A DNA stretch of 5,159 nt from Bacillota bacterium (GTDB lineage Bacteria; Bacillota; Clostridia; Oscillospirales; Oscillospiraceae): the NCBI GenBank assembly GCA_023393155.1, contig JAEWML010000253.1:1-5159 (forward strand), in the 5' to 3' direction. The notes under the pieces were generated by a model. The model was not told the origin of the DNA. It did no database searches and saw only the letters and a list, made by a program, of their open reading frames with translations. Shown one piece after another: positions 1-5,159 of the stretch (its first letter is position 1; every line of letters begins with the position of its first letter). The translations under genes were made by a program, and so were the position numbers.

Positions 1-395
1 CCGCCGTCCTCCAGAATTGTCTGCATAGCGGTTCCGGTATCCTCGTTCACCGCCACGGGGCATTTCAGGTTTACGGTGCTCTCGGATACGGGCTGGCGTA
101 CCACGCACAGCACGTAAAAGCTCAGCTCCTCGCTTTGAGTCACGTCCATGGCCTTCAGCTCCGCCGGGCGCAGCCTCGGCGCATAGTCCGGCTTCAGAGA
201 AAAGGGGTTCATCGCCACAAAGGCGAGGCCCGGCGTGGTCACGCTCTGAAAGCACAGCAGCGTTCCGTCGCTGTCGGCAAAGGGGAGAAGAAGAAACTGC
301 GTCTCCTCTTCAAAGCCGAATAGGCCGTCCCGGAAATAGAGCACATCCCCGGCTTCATAGGCTATCTGCCCAAAATATTTTGTCGTGATTTCCAT
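1..395 (-). CDS. fliW: FliW, flagellar assembly factor (partial, C-terminus beyond left edge)
   Basis: My translation from the ATG at 395 gives 131 full codons, still open at base 1. The product is cytoplasmic FliW. In B. subtilis FliW binds either flagellin or the RNA-binding protein CsrA; when flagellin is exported, freed FliW blocks CsrA and flagellin translation resumes. Visible family signatures are TKYFGQI (residues 5-11), DGLFGFEEE (23-31), FLLLPFADSDG (34-44), a QSV..PGLAFV...PF block (50-65) and a STVNLKCPVAVN block (106-117) ending in QTILEDG (125-131). Bacillus FliW is about 143 residues, so perhaps 10-20 residues are missing. The start is fixed by AGGAGG at 402-407, six bases upstream. 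It lies 26 bases after the DUF6470 gene. The usual GLPGF motif reads GLFGF here. csrA is expected next, to the left. The identification is firm although the gene is cut. Confidence 0.95.
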   Translation of the reverse strand, partial: MEITTKYFGQIAYEAGDVLYFRDGLFGFEEETQFLLLPFADSDGTLLCFQSVTTPGLAFVAMNPFSLKPDYAPRLRPAELKAMDVTQSEELSFYVLCVVRQPVSESTVNLKCPVAVNEDTGTAMQTILEDG

Positions 396-421
396 GGGAG
401 GCCTCCTTTCTTTCGCACGTG

Positions 422-1033
422 TCAGGCTTCCACGTCAACAGCTACATACTGCGGGTCCGCCGAGGGCGGCACATACAGCACTCCGCCCACGTATTTAATT
501 ACAACGTCCGGCTGCTGCTTCACCTCGAACTGAATGTCCCCGGGAGTAAACTCGAAGTTCCCCTGCTGGCTGCGCCAGTCGAAGTTGACCTTGTCCATCT
601 CGTAGCGGATGTTCAACTCGCCCTTGTCCCAGGAAATGTCGGCCCCCTGCGTGGGAAGAAACGCAATCCCCACGTTGGTTTTCATGTTCCGGGTCTGTGC
701 CTCGGCGGCAAATTTCGTCACCATTTCCTCGCCGATTTTCGCCTGAAGCAAAAGCTGACCCTGCCGGGCATAGGTGGCCGTGGCCTCATAGGCGGCCTGC
801 TTTCCGGCCTGGGCATTGTTTCTCATGCAGGTGGCCAGCGTAGGGGTGACGGAATTGCGCGCCTCGAATGTGTCCAGATTCACGCGAATGGGCTTGCTCC
901 GAATGCTCAGACCACCCTCGTTCCGGGTAATCTCCATATCCACCGTGGCGCGGCTGTACTCCAGCTTCGCGTCCGTGACCCGCATCTCAATCTCAATGGG
1001 TACCGATTTGATCTCGATTAGTGGATAGGTCAT
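422..1033 (-). CDS. DUF6470 family protein (YviE-like), function unknown
   Basis: This 203-residue protein resembles B. subtilis YviE (DUF6470), which sits in the same place between flgL and fliW. No biochemical role is established to my knowledge. Residues 1-57 are short alternating stretches that look like beta strands (IEIKSVPIEIEMRV, KLEYSRATVDMEI, GLSIRSKPIRVNL). Residues 58-115 are Ala/Gln-rich and probably helical. Residues 120-200 return to strand-like pattern with NFEFTPGDIQFEV (159-171) followed by QPDVVIKYVGG, much like the C-terminal part of YviE. There is no signal peptide or membrane segment, so it is probably cytoplasmic or exported by the flagellar route. The ATG at 1033 is preferred because AAGGAG (1042-1047) lies 8 bases upstream; an in-frame GTG at 1042 overlaps that ribosome site. 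The family call rests on context and overall pattern, and the function is open. Confidence 0.85.
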   Translation of the reverse strand: MTYPLIEIKSVPIEIEMRVTDAKLEYSRATVDMEITRNEGGLSIRSKPIRVNLDTFEARNSVTPTLATCMRNNAQAGKQAAYEATATYARQGQLLLQAKIGEEMVTKFAAEAQTRNMKTNVGIAFLPTQGADISWDKGELNIRYEMDKVNFDWRSQQGNFEFTPGDIQFEVKQQPDVVIKYVGGVLYVPPSADPQYVAVDVEA

Positions 1034-1041
1034 TGCCTTCA

Positions 1042-1047
1042 CTCCTT
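1042..1047 (-). promoter_or_regulatory. Ribosome binding site of the DUF6470 gene (decides the start)
   Basis: On the minus strand AAGGAG is followed by 8 bases and then the ATG at 1033. The upstream in-frame GTG at 1042-1040 shares its first G with this site and so cannot be served by it. This sets the protein at 203 residues rather than 206. Confidence 0.8.
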
Positions 1048-1067
1048 TTTAACCTTTAAAAGCACGT

Positions 1068-1098
1068 CGGGCACGCTCCGGCAGCCCCATCATGCCCG
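1068..1098 (-). repeat. Inverted repeat directly after the flgL stop codon
   Basis: The arms CGGGCA (1068-1073) and TGCCCG (1093-1098) are perfect 6-base complements with a 19-base, mostly GC-rich loop, starting at the base after the flgL TAA. It fills much of the 65-base flgL-DUF6470 gap, the longest gap inside the operon. No T-run follows directly (a short TTTT comes 7 bases after the stem), so a full terminator is unlikely. It could partly attenuate or protect the mRNA 3' side, or be chance in GC-rich DNA. Confidence 0.4.
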
Positions 1099-2145
1099 TT
1101 AATTCATATAGTCGATCAGCGACTGGGACAAAATGCTGTTGCCAACCTTCAGCGCCGCGTTATAGCAATACTGCGCCCAGGAAAAATCCGTGATGGCGCT
1201 GGCCAGATCAATCTGCTCGATGTTCAAAATCTGCTCGTTGAGGTTGGTGGCCAGAAGGGACAGGCGGTTGCTGCTGGTTTCGAGATAGGTGGTGCGCCCG
1301 TCCAGCGCGGTCCACTGGTTGGTAATTTCGTCGATGCCGCCCTTCAGCTTCTTCGTCAGGCGGGTGGCGTCCTCCTTGTCCTGATCCGAGGCCCACGCTC
1401 CGGTATCCGCGTCGCAGCGCTTGAAAATTTCGGACAGCTTGTTCATGACCGACGCCATATTTTTGGGGTCGCCGTCCTCATCCACGCCGTAGCCCACAAA
1501 GTTCAGGCCGCTTAGCGCCCCGTTGAAGGCGCTGGTGGAAACCAGCTTTCCGTCCACCTCCGTGAGGCCGCTGCCGATGTCCACATAGCTCTCCTCCCCG
1601 GCCATGGCTTTCAGCTGATCGTACTCGGCGGTTCCCTCCTCCGCGTCCACCCGGACGCCCCGGTAGGTCAGAACATTTTCTCCGTTGATCTCCTCCATTT
1701 TAAAGGGCGCGTCGCCCAGCGAATCCTTCCCCCCGAAAATAAAGGAAGATCCGTACTGGGAATTCAGAATCTGCACAATCGAATCCGCCGCGCTTCCGAT
1801 CACCTCGCCCAGCGGCTGGCGGCCGGAGGCGTTGGAGTCGTCCAATCCAGCCAGAGCGGAAATTTTCGCCTGTCCGTCGGCAAGATCGCTTTTGATGCTG
1901 CTCAGCGCGTCGCAGGCGGCGGAGAATTTACTGTTTAGCGACTGGGCGCTTTCCAACTGGGAGCTGACGCGGGAAAAGGAGCGGCGCAGCTTGAAAGCCT
2001 GTGTAGCTGCCGCGGGGTCCTCCGCGTAGCTGGTGTAGTTGCTCTGGGTCAGCACCTTGTTTCTCGTATTATCAAGCGTAGCGGCCGAGCGCGTCAGGCT
2101 GGTTCGGTAGCCCCGCAGCGTTCCGTTCGTTGTCACACGGATCAT
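1099..2145 (-). CDS. flgL: FlgL, flagellar hook-filament junction protein (HAP3)
   Basis: FlgL is exported through the flagellar type III apparatus and forms the ring between FlgK and the flagellin filament. The protein has 348 residues, with flagellin-like ends and a variable middle. The N-terminal helix region (1-135) contains EDPAAATQAFKLRR (42-55), the counterpart of the SDDP-type motif in flagellins. FIFGGKDSLGDAPF (135-148) is the FlgL hallmark found as FGG...PF. VDIGSGL (188-194) belongs to the central domain. The C-terminal helix (310-348) runs from IDLASAITDFSWAQYCYNAA to SLIDYMN, the classical flagellin/FlgL end. The ATG at 2145 has AGGAGG at 2155-2160. It follows flgK by 15 bases. 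Three cysteines (78, 244, 327) are unusual, since external filament-type proteins are mostly cysteine-poor. It could be mistaken for a small flagellin, but FGG...PF and the position after flgK favour FlgL. Confidence 0.95.
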   Translation of the reverse strand: MIRVTTNGTLRGYRTSLTRSAATLDNTRNKVLTQSNYTSYAEDPAAATQAFKLRRSFSRVSSQLESAQSLNSKFSAACDALSSIKSDLADGQAKISALAGLDDSNASGRQPLGEVIGSAADSIVQILNSQYGSSFIFGGKDSLGDAPFKMEEINGENVLTYRGVRVDAEEGTAEYDQLKAMAGEESYVDIGSGLTEVDGKLVSTSAFNGALSGLNFVGYGVDEDGDPKNMASVMNKLSEIFKRCDADTGAWASDQDKEDATRLTKKLKGGIDEITNQWTALDGRTTYLETSSNRLSLLATNLNEQILNIEQIDLASAITDFSWAQYCYNAALKVGNSILSQSLIDYMN

Positions 2146-2154
2146 TTTAAATCC

Positions 2155-2160
2155 CCTCCT
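2155..2160 (-). promoter_or_regulatory. flgL ribosome binding site abutting the flgK stop
   Basis: The flgK stop TAA (2163-2161) runs directly into AGGAGG, giving TAAAGGAGG, followed by 9 bases and the flgL ATG. Ribosomes ending flgK sit on the flgL site, which suggests coupled translation of two proteins needed in similar amounts. Confidence 0.75.
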
Positions 2161-4059
2161 TTATCGACCGACGACGCCGGTCCCGTTAATCAGCTTGTCC
2201 AACACCTCGTCAAGCGTCGTCATCAGGCGGCAGGCAGCGGCGTAGGACTTCTGATACTGCATCATGTTCATGGCCTCATCGTTCAGGTCCACGCCGGAAA
2301 CGCTGTCCCGGCTCGTCTCCAGTCCCGTGGCGGAGACGGCATAGTTGTTCAGCAGGGTAGTGGTGCTCTTCACGTCGTCTGCCAGCGTCCGCTCAATGTT
2401 GGTGAACATCCCCTCAAAGGTACCCCGGAAAAACGGCTTGCCGGTGGGGTCGGTTTCATCGGGCCTGTATTCCTGCTTCCCGTCAAACTCCGCCAGGATG
2501 TGGACGATGTTCTGGTTATCGCTGCTGCCCACGGTGGTCTTTCCACTCAGCGCCTCAAAAGAGTTTTGCAGAAAACTGGGGTTGGTGCTCCAGCTTGAGG
2601 AGATGGAGATATTGGCGGCGGTGATGCCGGAGGCGTCGTCGCTGGTGCCGCTGCTGCTGAACAGATTTCCACCCATCAGCTTTGCCTTGTCGGTGAAGGC
2701 GGTTCCCTCGCCGGTAATCATGTCTTCCACAGAGGAATAGTTGGTCCCGTTCATGGTATACGTACCGTCGGCTTCCTTGGTGGCAAGAACGTCCCCCGAG
2801 GTTCCATCCAGAATATTGCCCTGCTTGTCCCGGAGGTAGCCGGTGTTGGCCGCGTTCATCACAGAGGCAAACTTTTGCGCCAGAGAGTCCAGCGCCTGCT
2901 GGTAATAGGGGATGCCCCGCTTGGTTGCGGAAGCCGAATCCGCCGCCGTCATATCGGCGCTGGCAAATTCTCCCGCCTCCGTCAAAAGCTCGCGCCTTGC
3001 CTGCAGCCCGCCGTACAGCTCGGTATCGCCAAACTGATACGCCTCAGAGATATCCCCGTTTTTCTCCTTCAGAACGTTGCCGTTGCGGTCCTCCAACGCG
3101 GAGACGGTGATTGCATAGGGCAACACGGCCGCGTCGGCAGGGTCTGTAACGGGGGTCCCGTCCGCATCCAAATAAGGTTCCAAAACAGGGGGCGTTGCAT
3201 TGGGGTCATAGTCCGGGTTTTTCTGAAGCCCATCCCCCATGGTAAGCTGCCCTATATAGGCGCCGTCCACCAGCTTGGTAGGGGGATCGCCGGGAACCTT
3301 GATTACCAGCTTGTCCACGGTTTTTCCCGCGCCCACGCTCACTGGCTCATAGGTCACGTCAATCTTCATGTACCCGGACAGCTTGTCGATCAAAAGATTC
3401 CGCTGGTCCCGCAGCTCCAGAGAATTATCCCCGTACAACTCGCTTTTTTGGATATTCTCATTCAAAGACTGGATGCTTTTGAGAATGTCGTTGACGGCGG
3501 CGACATCGTTCGCCAAGCCGTCCTCCTGATCCTCCTTCACCCCGGCAATCCGTTCTGCATAGCTTCGGATAATCCCCACCAGCGAATCGGCGGAGGTGCG
3601 CACCAGAGAGAGCATTTCCTCCTCCGTGGTCTGGTCGCCGGTAAGCTTTGCCAGCATTTCCCGCAGGTCCAGAAACTGCGCGGCCAAAATGCCCTCGCCC
3701 TCTTCGCCGGTATCGCCCGTGCCCACCTCGTCCAGAATCGCGGACAACTCCTCCAGACCGCCCAGCTTGGTATCCATGGCGCCCACGCTGGAGTTTTCGT
3801 TGCGGAAGCGGATGTCCAGATAGGGGTCCCGGAACTGGGACATGCCCGTAATCAAAACGCCGGACCCGCTGGCGCCGCCAAAAGCCGAGGCATAGCGGTC
3901 CACTCCGTCCACCCGCAGGCTTACCTGGTCCACTCTCTGGCGGGTATAGCCGATGGTATTGATGTTGGAAATATTGTGTCCCGTCACTTCCAGGGCCTTT
4001 TGCGCCGCATAGATGCCCAGACGCGCGGTGGTAAACGCTCCAAAGGTTGTCGTCAGCAT
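2161..4059 (-). CDS. flgK: FlgK, flagellar hook-associated protein 1 (HAP1)
   Basis: FlgK is exported with the help of FlgN and forms the first junction zone on the tip of the hook. The protein has 632 residues; the Salmonella protein has about 550. The N-terminal rod/hook-type motif is AQKALEVTGHNISNINTIGY (19-38) followed by TRQ. A long helical part includes LELRDQRNLLIDKLSGYMKI (214-233), the conserved DLLDqRd block. ELYGGLQARRELL (347-359), PYYQQALDSLAQKFASVMNAAN (384-405, given here as one conserved block) and the C-terminal SGVDLNDEAMNMMQYQKSY (588-606) with TTLDEVLDKLIN (614-625) complete the family pattern. The extra length is in two variable parts, about 237-346 and 410-548, that should form surface domains. 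Only one cysteine (610) is present, inside the terminal helix. The ATG at 4059 has a modest GAGAGG site at 4068-4073. The gene starts 32 bases after flgN. Confidence 0.97.
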   Translation of the reverse strand: MLTTTFGAFTTARLGIYAAQKALEVTGHNISNINTIGYTRQRVDQVSLRVDGVDRYASAFGGASGSGVLITGMSQFRDPYLDIRFRNENSSVGAMDTKLGGLEELSAILDEVGTGDTGEEGEGILAAQFLDLREMLAKLTGDQTTEEEMLSLVRTSADSLVGIIRSYAERIAGVKEDQEDGLANDVAAVNDILKSIQSLNENIQKSELYGDNSLELRDQRNLLIDKLSGYMKIDVTYEPVSVGAGKTVDKLVIKVPGDPPTKLVDGAYIGQLTMGDGLQKNPDYDPNATPPVLEPYLDADGTPVTDPADAAVLPYAITVSALEDRNGNVLKEKNGDISEAYQFGDTELYGGLQARRELLTEAGEFASADMTAADSASATKRGIPYYQQALDSLAQKFASVMNAANTGYLRDKQGNILDGTSGDVLATKEADGTYTMNGTNYSSVEDMITGEGTAFTDKAKLMGGNLFSSSGTSDDASGITAANISISSSWSTNPSFLQNSFEALSGKTTVGSSDNQNIVHILAEFDGKQEYRPDETDPTGKPFFRGTFEGMFTNIERTLADDVKSTTTLLNNYAVSATGLETSRDSVSGVDLNDEAMNMMQYQKSYAAACRLMTTLDEVLDKLINGTGVVGR

Positions 4060-4091
4060 GGTGCCATCCTCTCTTTCACCCGTGGACCGGG

Positions 4092-4568
4092 TCAGGCTCT
4101 GAAATCCGTCCTCATGCGGGGCGGAAGCTCGGCGGACGTCTCCTGATAGCCGCCGGGCGCCACAGCGTCCGGGTCCTCCGCCTGAATGATTTTTTCAATC
4201 TGGTGAAGGTTGCATTCCAGTGTGTCCCGCGCCACCTCAAACGCGCCGCGAAACAACGCGTATTGGCGGCAGAGCTGCTCCACAGTCCGCTTTGTCTCCT
4301 CATAATCCTGAGCGGGTGCATAGTCCATCAGGCTGCGCAGGGGCACGCCCTCCAGTCCCAGCGTCCGCAGCACGGCCTCCCGCTTCTGGTCGTGGGCCCG
4401 CATGGTCAAAGACAGCGCCTGCTCCCGCTTCATGCACTCGTTCAGCCCGTCCAGATCGTCCGTGCGGACAAACTCCGTCTTCTCCTGCTCCACGCGGGTA
4501 ATCTCCTCCAGCGTGTCGCCCAAAGCCTTTAAAAAACCAAGGTATTCCCGAAAATCATTTCTGTCCAT
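4092..4568 (-). CDS. flgN: FlgN, flagellar export chaperone for FlgK and FlgL
   Basis: FlgN is a small cytoplasmic chaperone that binds the C-terminal helices of FlgK and FlgL and brings them to the export gate. This 158-residue protein is nearly all helical and charged, as expected for the FlgN family. Residues 5-70 form a long heptad-like helix with VEQEKTEFVRTDDLDGLN (26-43), the part that usually shows a 'K...l...D...l' pattern, followed by KREQAL. A second helical part spans about 86-130, and the last 28 residues look disordered (Pro/Gly/Glu-rich). FlgN sequences diverge strongly, so position between flgM and flgK carries much of the weight. The ATG at 4568 lies three bases after the flgM stop, and its ribosome site is inside the flgM end. 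Three cysteines occur (45, 100, 119). Confidence 0.88.
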   Translation of the reverse strand: MDRNDFREYLGFLKALGDTLEEITRVEQEKTEFVRTDDLDGLNECMKREQALSLTMRAHDQKREAVLRTLGLEGVPLRSLMDYAPAQDYEETKRTVEQLCRQYALFRGAFEVARDTLECNLHQIEKIIQAEDPDAVAPGGYQETSAELPPRMRTDFRA

Positions 4569-4571
4569 GGC

Positions 4572-4892
4572 TTATCTCTCCAACAGCATGGCCTTGGCTA
4601 TGGAGACAGGGTCCAACTGGTAAGTGCCGCTTTGAATCTGCTGGCGCACCTGCTGAACGCCGCCGATGCTGGAGGAGGCGCGGACATCCCGCACAAGACG
4701 GGCCGCCAGCTCCTTTTGAAAAAGGGACCCGCCGGAGGACGCCCCGGAAATATCGACCTGATCGAACGCGCCGCCGGACTCCCGTCCCTGTTCGGCGCCC
4801 CGAACGGTTTTGGCGCTTTGCAGGTTCTGCGCCACGGACACCGTCTGCGCGTACGCCGCCGCTCCGGCGGCCTCGTTGACTATCCTCATCAT
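4572..4892 (-). CDS. flgM: FlgM, negative regulator of flagellin synthesis (anti-sigma factor)
   Basis: FlgM binds the flagellar sigma factor (SigD/sigma-28) and keeps late flagellar genes off until the hook and basal body are ready. The protein has 106 residues, in the usual range for the family. The N-terminal half is Ala/Gly/Ser/Gln-rich and likely disordered, which fits an exportable anti-sigma factor. FDQVDIS (43-49) matches the conserved DkVeiS segment. The C-terminal sigma-binding part has VRDVRASSSIGGVQQVRQQI (67-86) and SGTYQLDPVSIAKAML (88-103), very close to the family's SGtYqvd...iA..ml. The start at 4892 is chosen because GGAGG (4902-4906) is 9 bases upstream; the next codon, at 4889, is also ATG and is possible. 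It is the first gene of the run, preceded by a leader of about 210 bases, so it probably carries the operon promoter. Confidence 0.93.
   Translation of the reverse strand: MMRIVNEAAGAAAYAQTVSVAQNLQSAKTVRGAEQGRESGGAFDQVDISGASSGGSLFQKELAARLVRDVRASSSIGGVQQVRQQIQSGTYQLDPVSIAKAMLLER
4576..4581 (-). promoter_or_regulatory. flgN ribosome binding site inside the end of flgM
   Basis: GGAGAG lies within the last sense codons of flgM (coding for Leu-Glu-Arg) just before its TAA at 4574-4572, with the flgN ATG 7 bases after the site. The site is covered while flgM is being finished, so flgN translation is probably coupled to flgM. Confidence 0.65.
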
Positions 4893-4921
4893 GCGGCATT
4901 TCCTCCGTTTTCTGCGAATCC

Positions 4922-4940
4922 CTTCCCTGATTCAGGAAAG
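4922..4940. repeat. Imperfect inverted repeat in the flgM leader
   Basis: Nine-base arms around a central T pair with one mismatch; the core CCTGATTCAGG (4926-4936) is perfect. It lies 16 bases upstream of the flgM ribosome site. It could be an operator or a small mRNA hairpin near the start region. No regulator family is recognised from it. Confidence 0.35.
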
Positions 4941-4974
4941 CGGCTTTTGACTGGTTTAAACGCGTTTCGGGGCG

Positions 4975-4993
4975 GCGCCGCGCGCTGCGGCGC
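4975..4993. repeat. GC-only hairpin in the flgM leader
   Basis: GCGCCGC (4975-4981) and GCGGCGC (4987-4993) are perfect 7-base complements with a 5-base loop. In the flgM mRNA this would be a very stable hairpin about 80 bases before the start codon. No T-run follows on the minus strand, so it is not a standard terminator. It sits in a GC-rich island within an otherwise AT-rich leader. Confidence 0.45.
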
Positions 4994-5014
4994 AGTCCCC
5001 TATATCTACCTTTT

Positions 5015-5041
5015 ATTTCGGCAGCTATATCAAAAACATAA
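5015..5041 (-). promoter_or_regulatory. Candidate SigD (sigma-28) type promoter for the flagellar operon
   Basis: On the minus strand GCCGAAAT (5022-5015) matches the sigma-28 -10 pattern GCCGATAT at 7 of 8 positions. The -35 region is poor: TTAT with 15-base spacing (or TATG with 14) against TAAA. A start near 5008 would give a leader of about 115 bases. FlgM genes are commonly served by sigma-28, which supports the idea, but the weak -35 keeps this a candidate only. Confidence 0.35.
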
Positions 5042-5054
5042 GACGGTAATTCAA
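5024..5054 (-). promoter_or_regulatory. Candidate SigA-type promoter with extended -10
   Basis: On the minus strand TTGAAT (5054-5049) is followed after 19 bases by TATAGC (5029-5024), which is preceded by TG one base earlier (TGATATAGC). The -35 and -10 each match at 4 of 6 positions, and the spacing is long, but the extended -10 could compensate. It overlaps the SigD-like candidate, so the two may be alternatives. The region 5045-5100 is strongly AT-rich, which fits a promoter zone. Confidence 0.3.
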
Positions 5055-5104
5055 AAAAAGTGCAAAACTGTTTATTTTTTATAAACTTTTTGAGAAATTT
5101 TACG

Positions 5105-5144
5105 CAGGGGGGCCTCCGGCACAGCCGAAGGCCCCCCTGTTTTT
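5105..5144 (+). terminator. Strong intrinsic terminator hairpin, T-run on the plus strand
   Basis: Arms 5105-5120 and 5124-5139 form a 16-position stem with 15 pairs (one C/A mismatch at 5116/5128) and a 3-base ACA loop, followed on the plus strand by five T (5140-5144). On the minus strand the bases after the stem are GCGTAAAATTT, a poor T-run, so termination should be best for rightward transcription. All genes here run leftward, so it does not end this operon. It separates the flagellar operon from whatever lies to the right and may work in part in both directions. Confidence 0.75.
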
Positions 5145-5159
5145 CAATTGATGCACGGC

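Noticed and set aside
135..323. Plus-strand 62-codon frame at the left edge
   Set aside because: Antisense to fliW, which has strong family motifs; the shadow protein is Arg/Lys-rich and featureless.
419..1021. Plus-strand open frame of 200 codons opposite the DUF6470 gene
   Set aside because: It covers nearly the same bases as the DUF6470 gene, has no good ribosome site, and has a shadow-like composition.
1049..1093. Minus-strand mini open frame of 14 codons (MMGLPERARRAFKG) in the flgL-DUF6470 gap, ending just before the DUF6470 ribosome site
   Set aside because: Tempting as a coupling leader peptide, but no ribosome site precedes it and a frame this short is expected by chance.
2875..4146. 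Plus-strand open frame of 423 codons opposite flgK
   Set aside because: It lies wholly antisense to flgK apart from its end in flgN, its protein is His/Gln/Arg/Leu-rich with no recognisable domain, and flgK below it is fully convincing. GC-rich third positions of the real gene create such shadow frames.
4555..4899. Minus-strand 114-codon frame overlapping flgM and starting at an ATG only two bases after the flgM ribosome site
   Set aside because: Too close to the site for initiation, out of frame with flgM, Arg/Gly-rich without a family pattern, and it overlaps a clear flgM.
4632..5084. Plus-strand 150-codon frame across flgM and its leader
   Set aside because: Antisense to flgM, no ribosome site or domain, and the tail reads into AT-rich promoter sequence.
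1..5159. CRISPR arrays, tRNA or rRNA genes, insertion sequences, phage attachment sites
   Set aside because: No spaced direct repeats, no tRNA-like clover or rRNA segments, and no transposase or integrase frame were seen on either strand.

Overview
The window is a compact late flagellar gene cluster, entirely on the minus strand. In transcription order (right to left) it reads flgM, flgN, flgK, flgL, a DUF6470 (YviE-like) gene and fliW, the last cut by the left edge. This order matches the Bacillus subtilis flgM-yvyG-flgK-flgL-yviE-fliW block, in which csrA and then flagellin follow fliW. Those two genes would lie to the left, outside this window. Gene order, strong AGGAGG-type ribosome sites and the FliW/DUF6470 pair point to a motile Firmicute. 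The rather GC-rich sequence and the protein style suggest a clostridial lineage such as Oscillospirales; that placement is inference, not proof.

Layout: 5105-5144 holds a strong intrinsic-terminator hairpin whose T-run lies on the plus strand. 4893-5104 is a non-coding leader with weak promoter candidates (one SigD-like, one SigA-like) and two inverted repeats. 4572-4892 is flgM (anti-sigma factor), 4092-4568 flgN (export chaperone), 2161-4059 flgK (hook-filament junction protein 1), 1099-2145 flgL (junction protein 2), 422-1033 the DUF6470 protein of unknown function, and 1-395 the 5' part of fliW (flagellin/CsrA partner). Gaps between genes are 3, 32, 15, 65 and 26 bases, so one polycistronic transcript is likely.

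How the genes work together: FlgM holds back the flagellar sigma factor. FlgN escorts FlgK and FlgL to the export apparatus. FlgK and FlgL join the hook to the filament. FliW senses free flagellin and controls CsrA, which represses flagellin translation. The DUF6470 protein travels with this set, but its role is not known.

No clearly new system is visible. The points most worth a second look are the uncharacterised DUF6470 protein, the long variable regions of FlgK, the terminator that faces against the genes, and the structured flgM leader.
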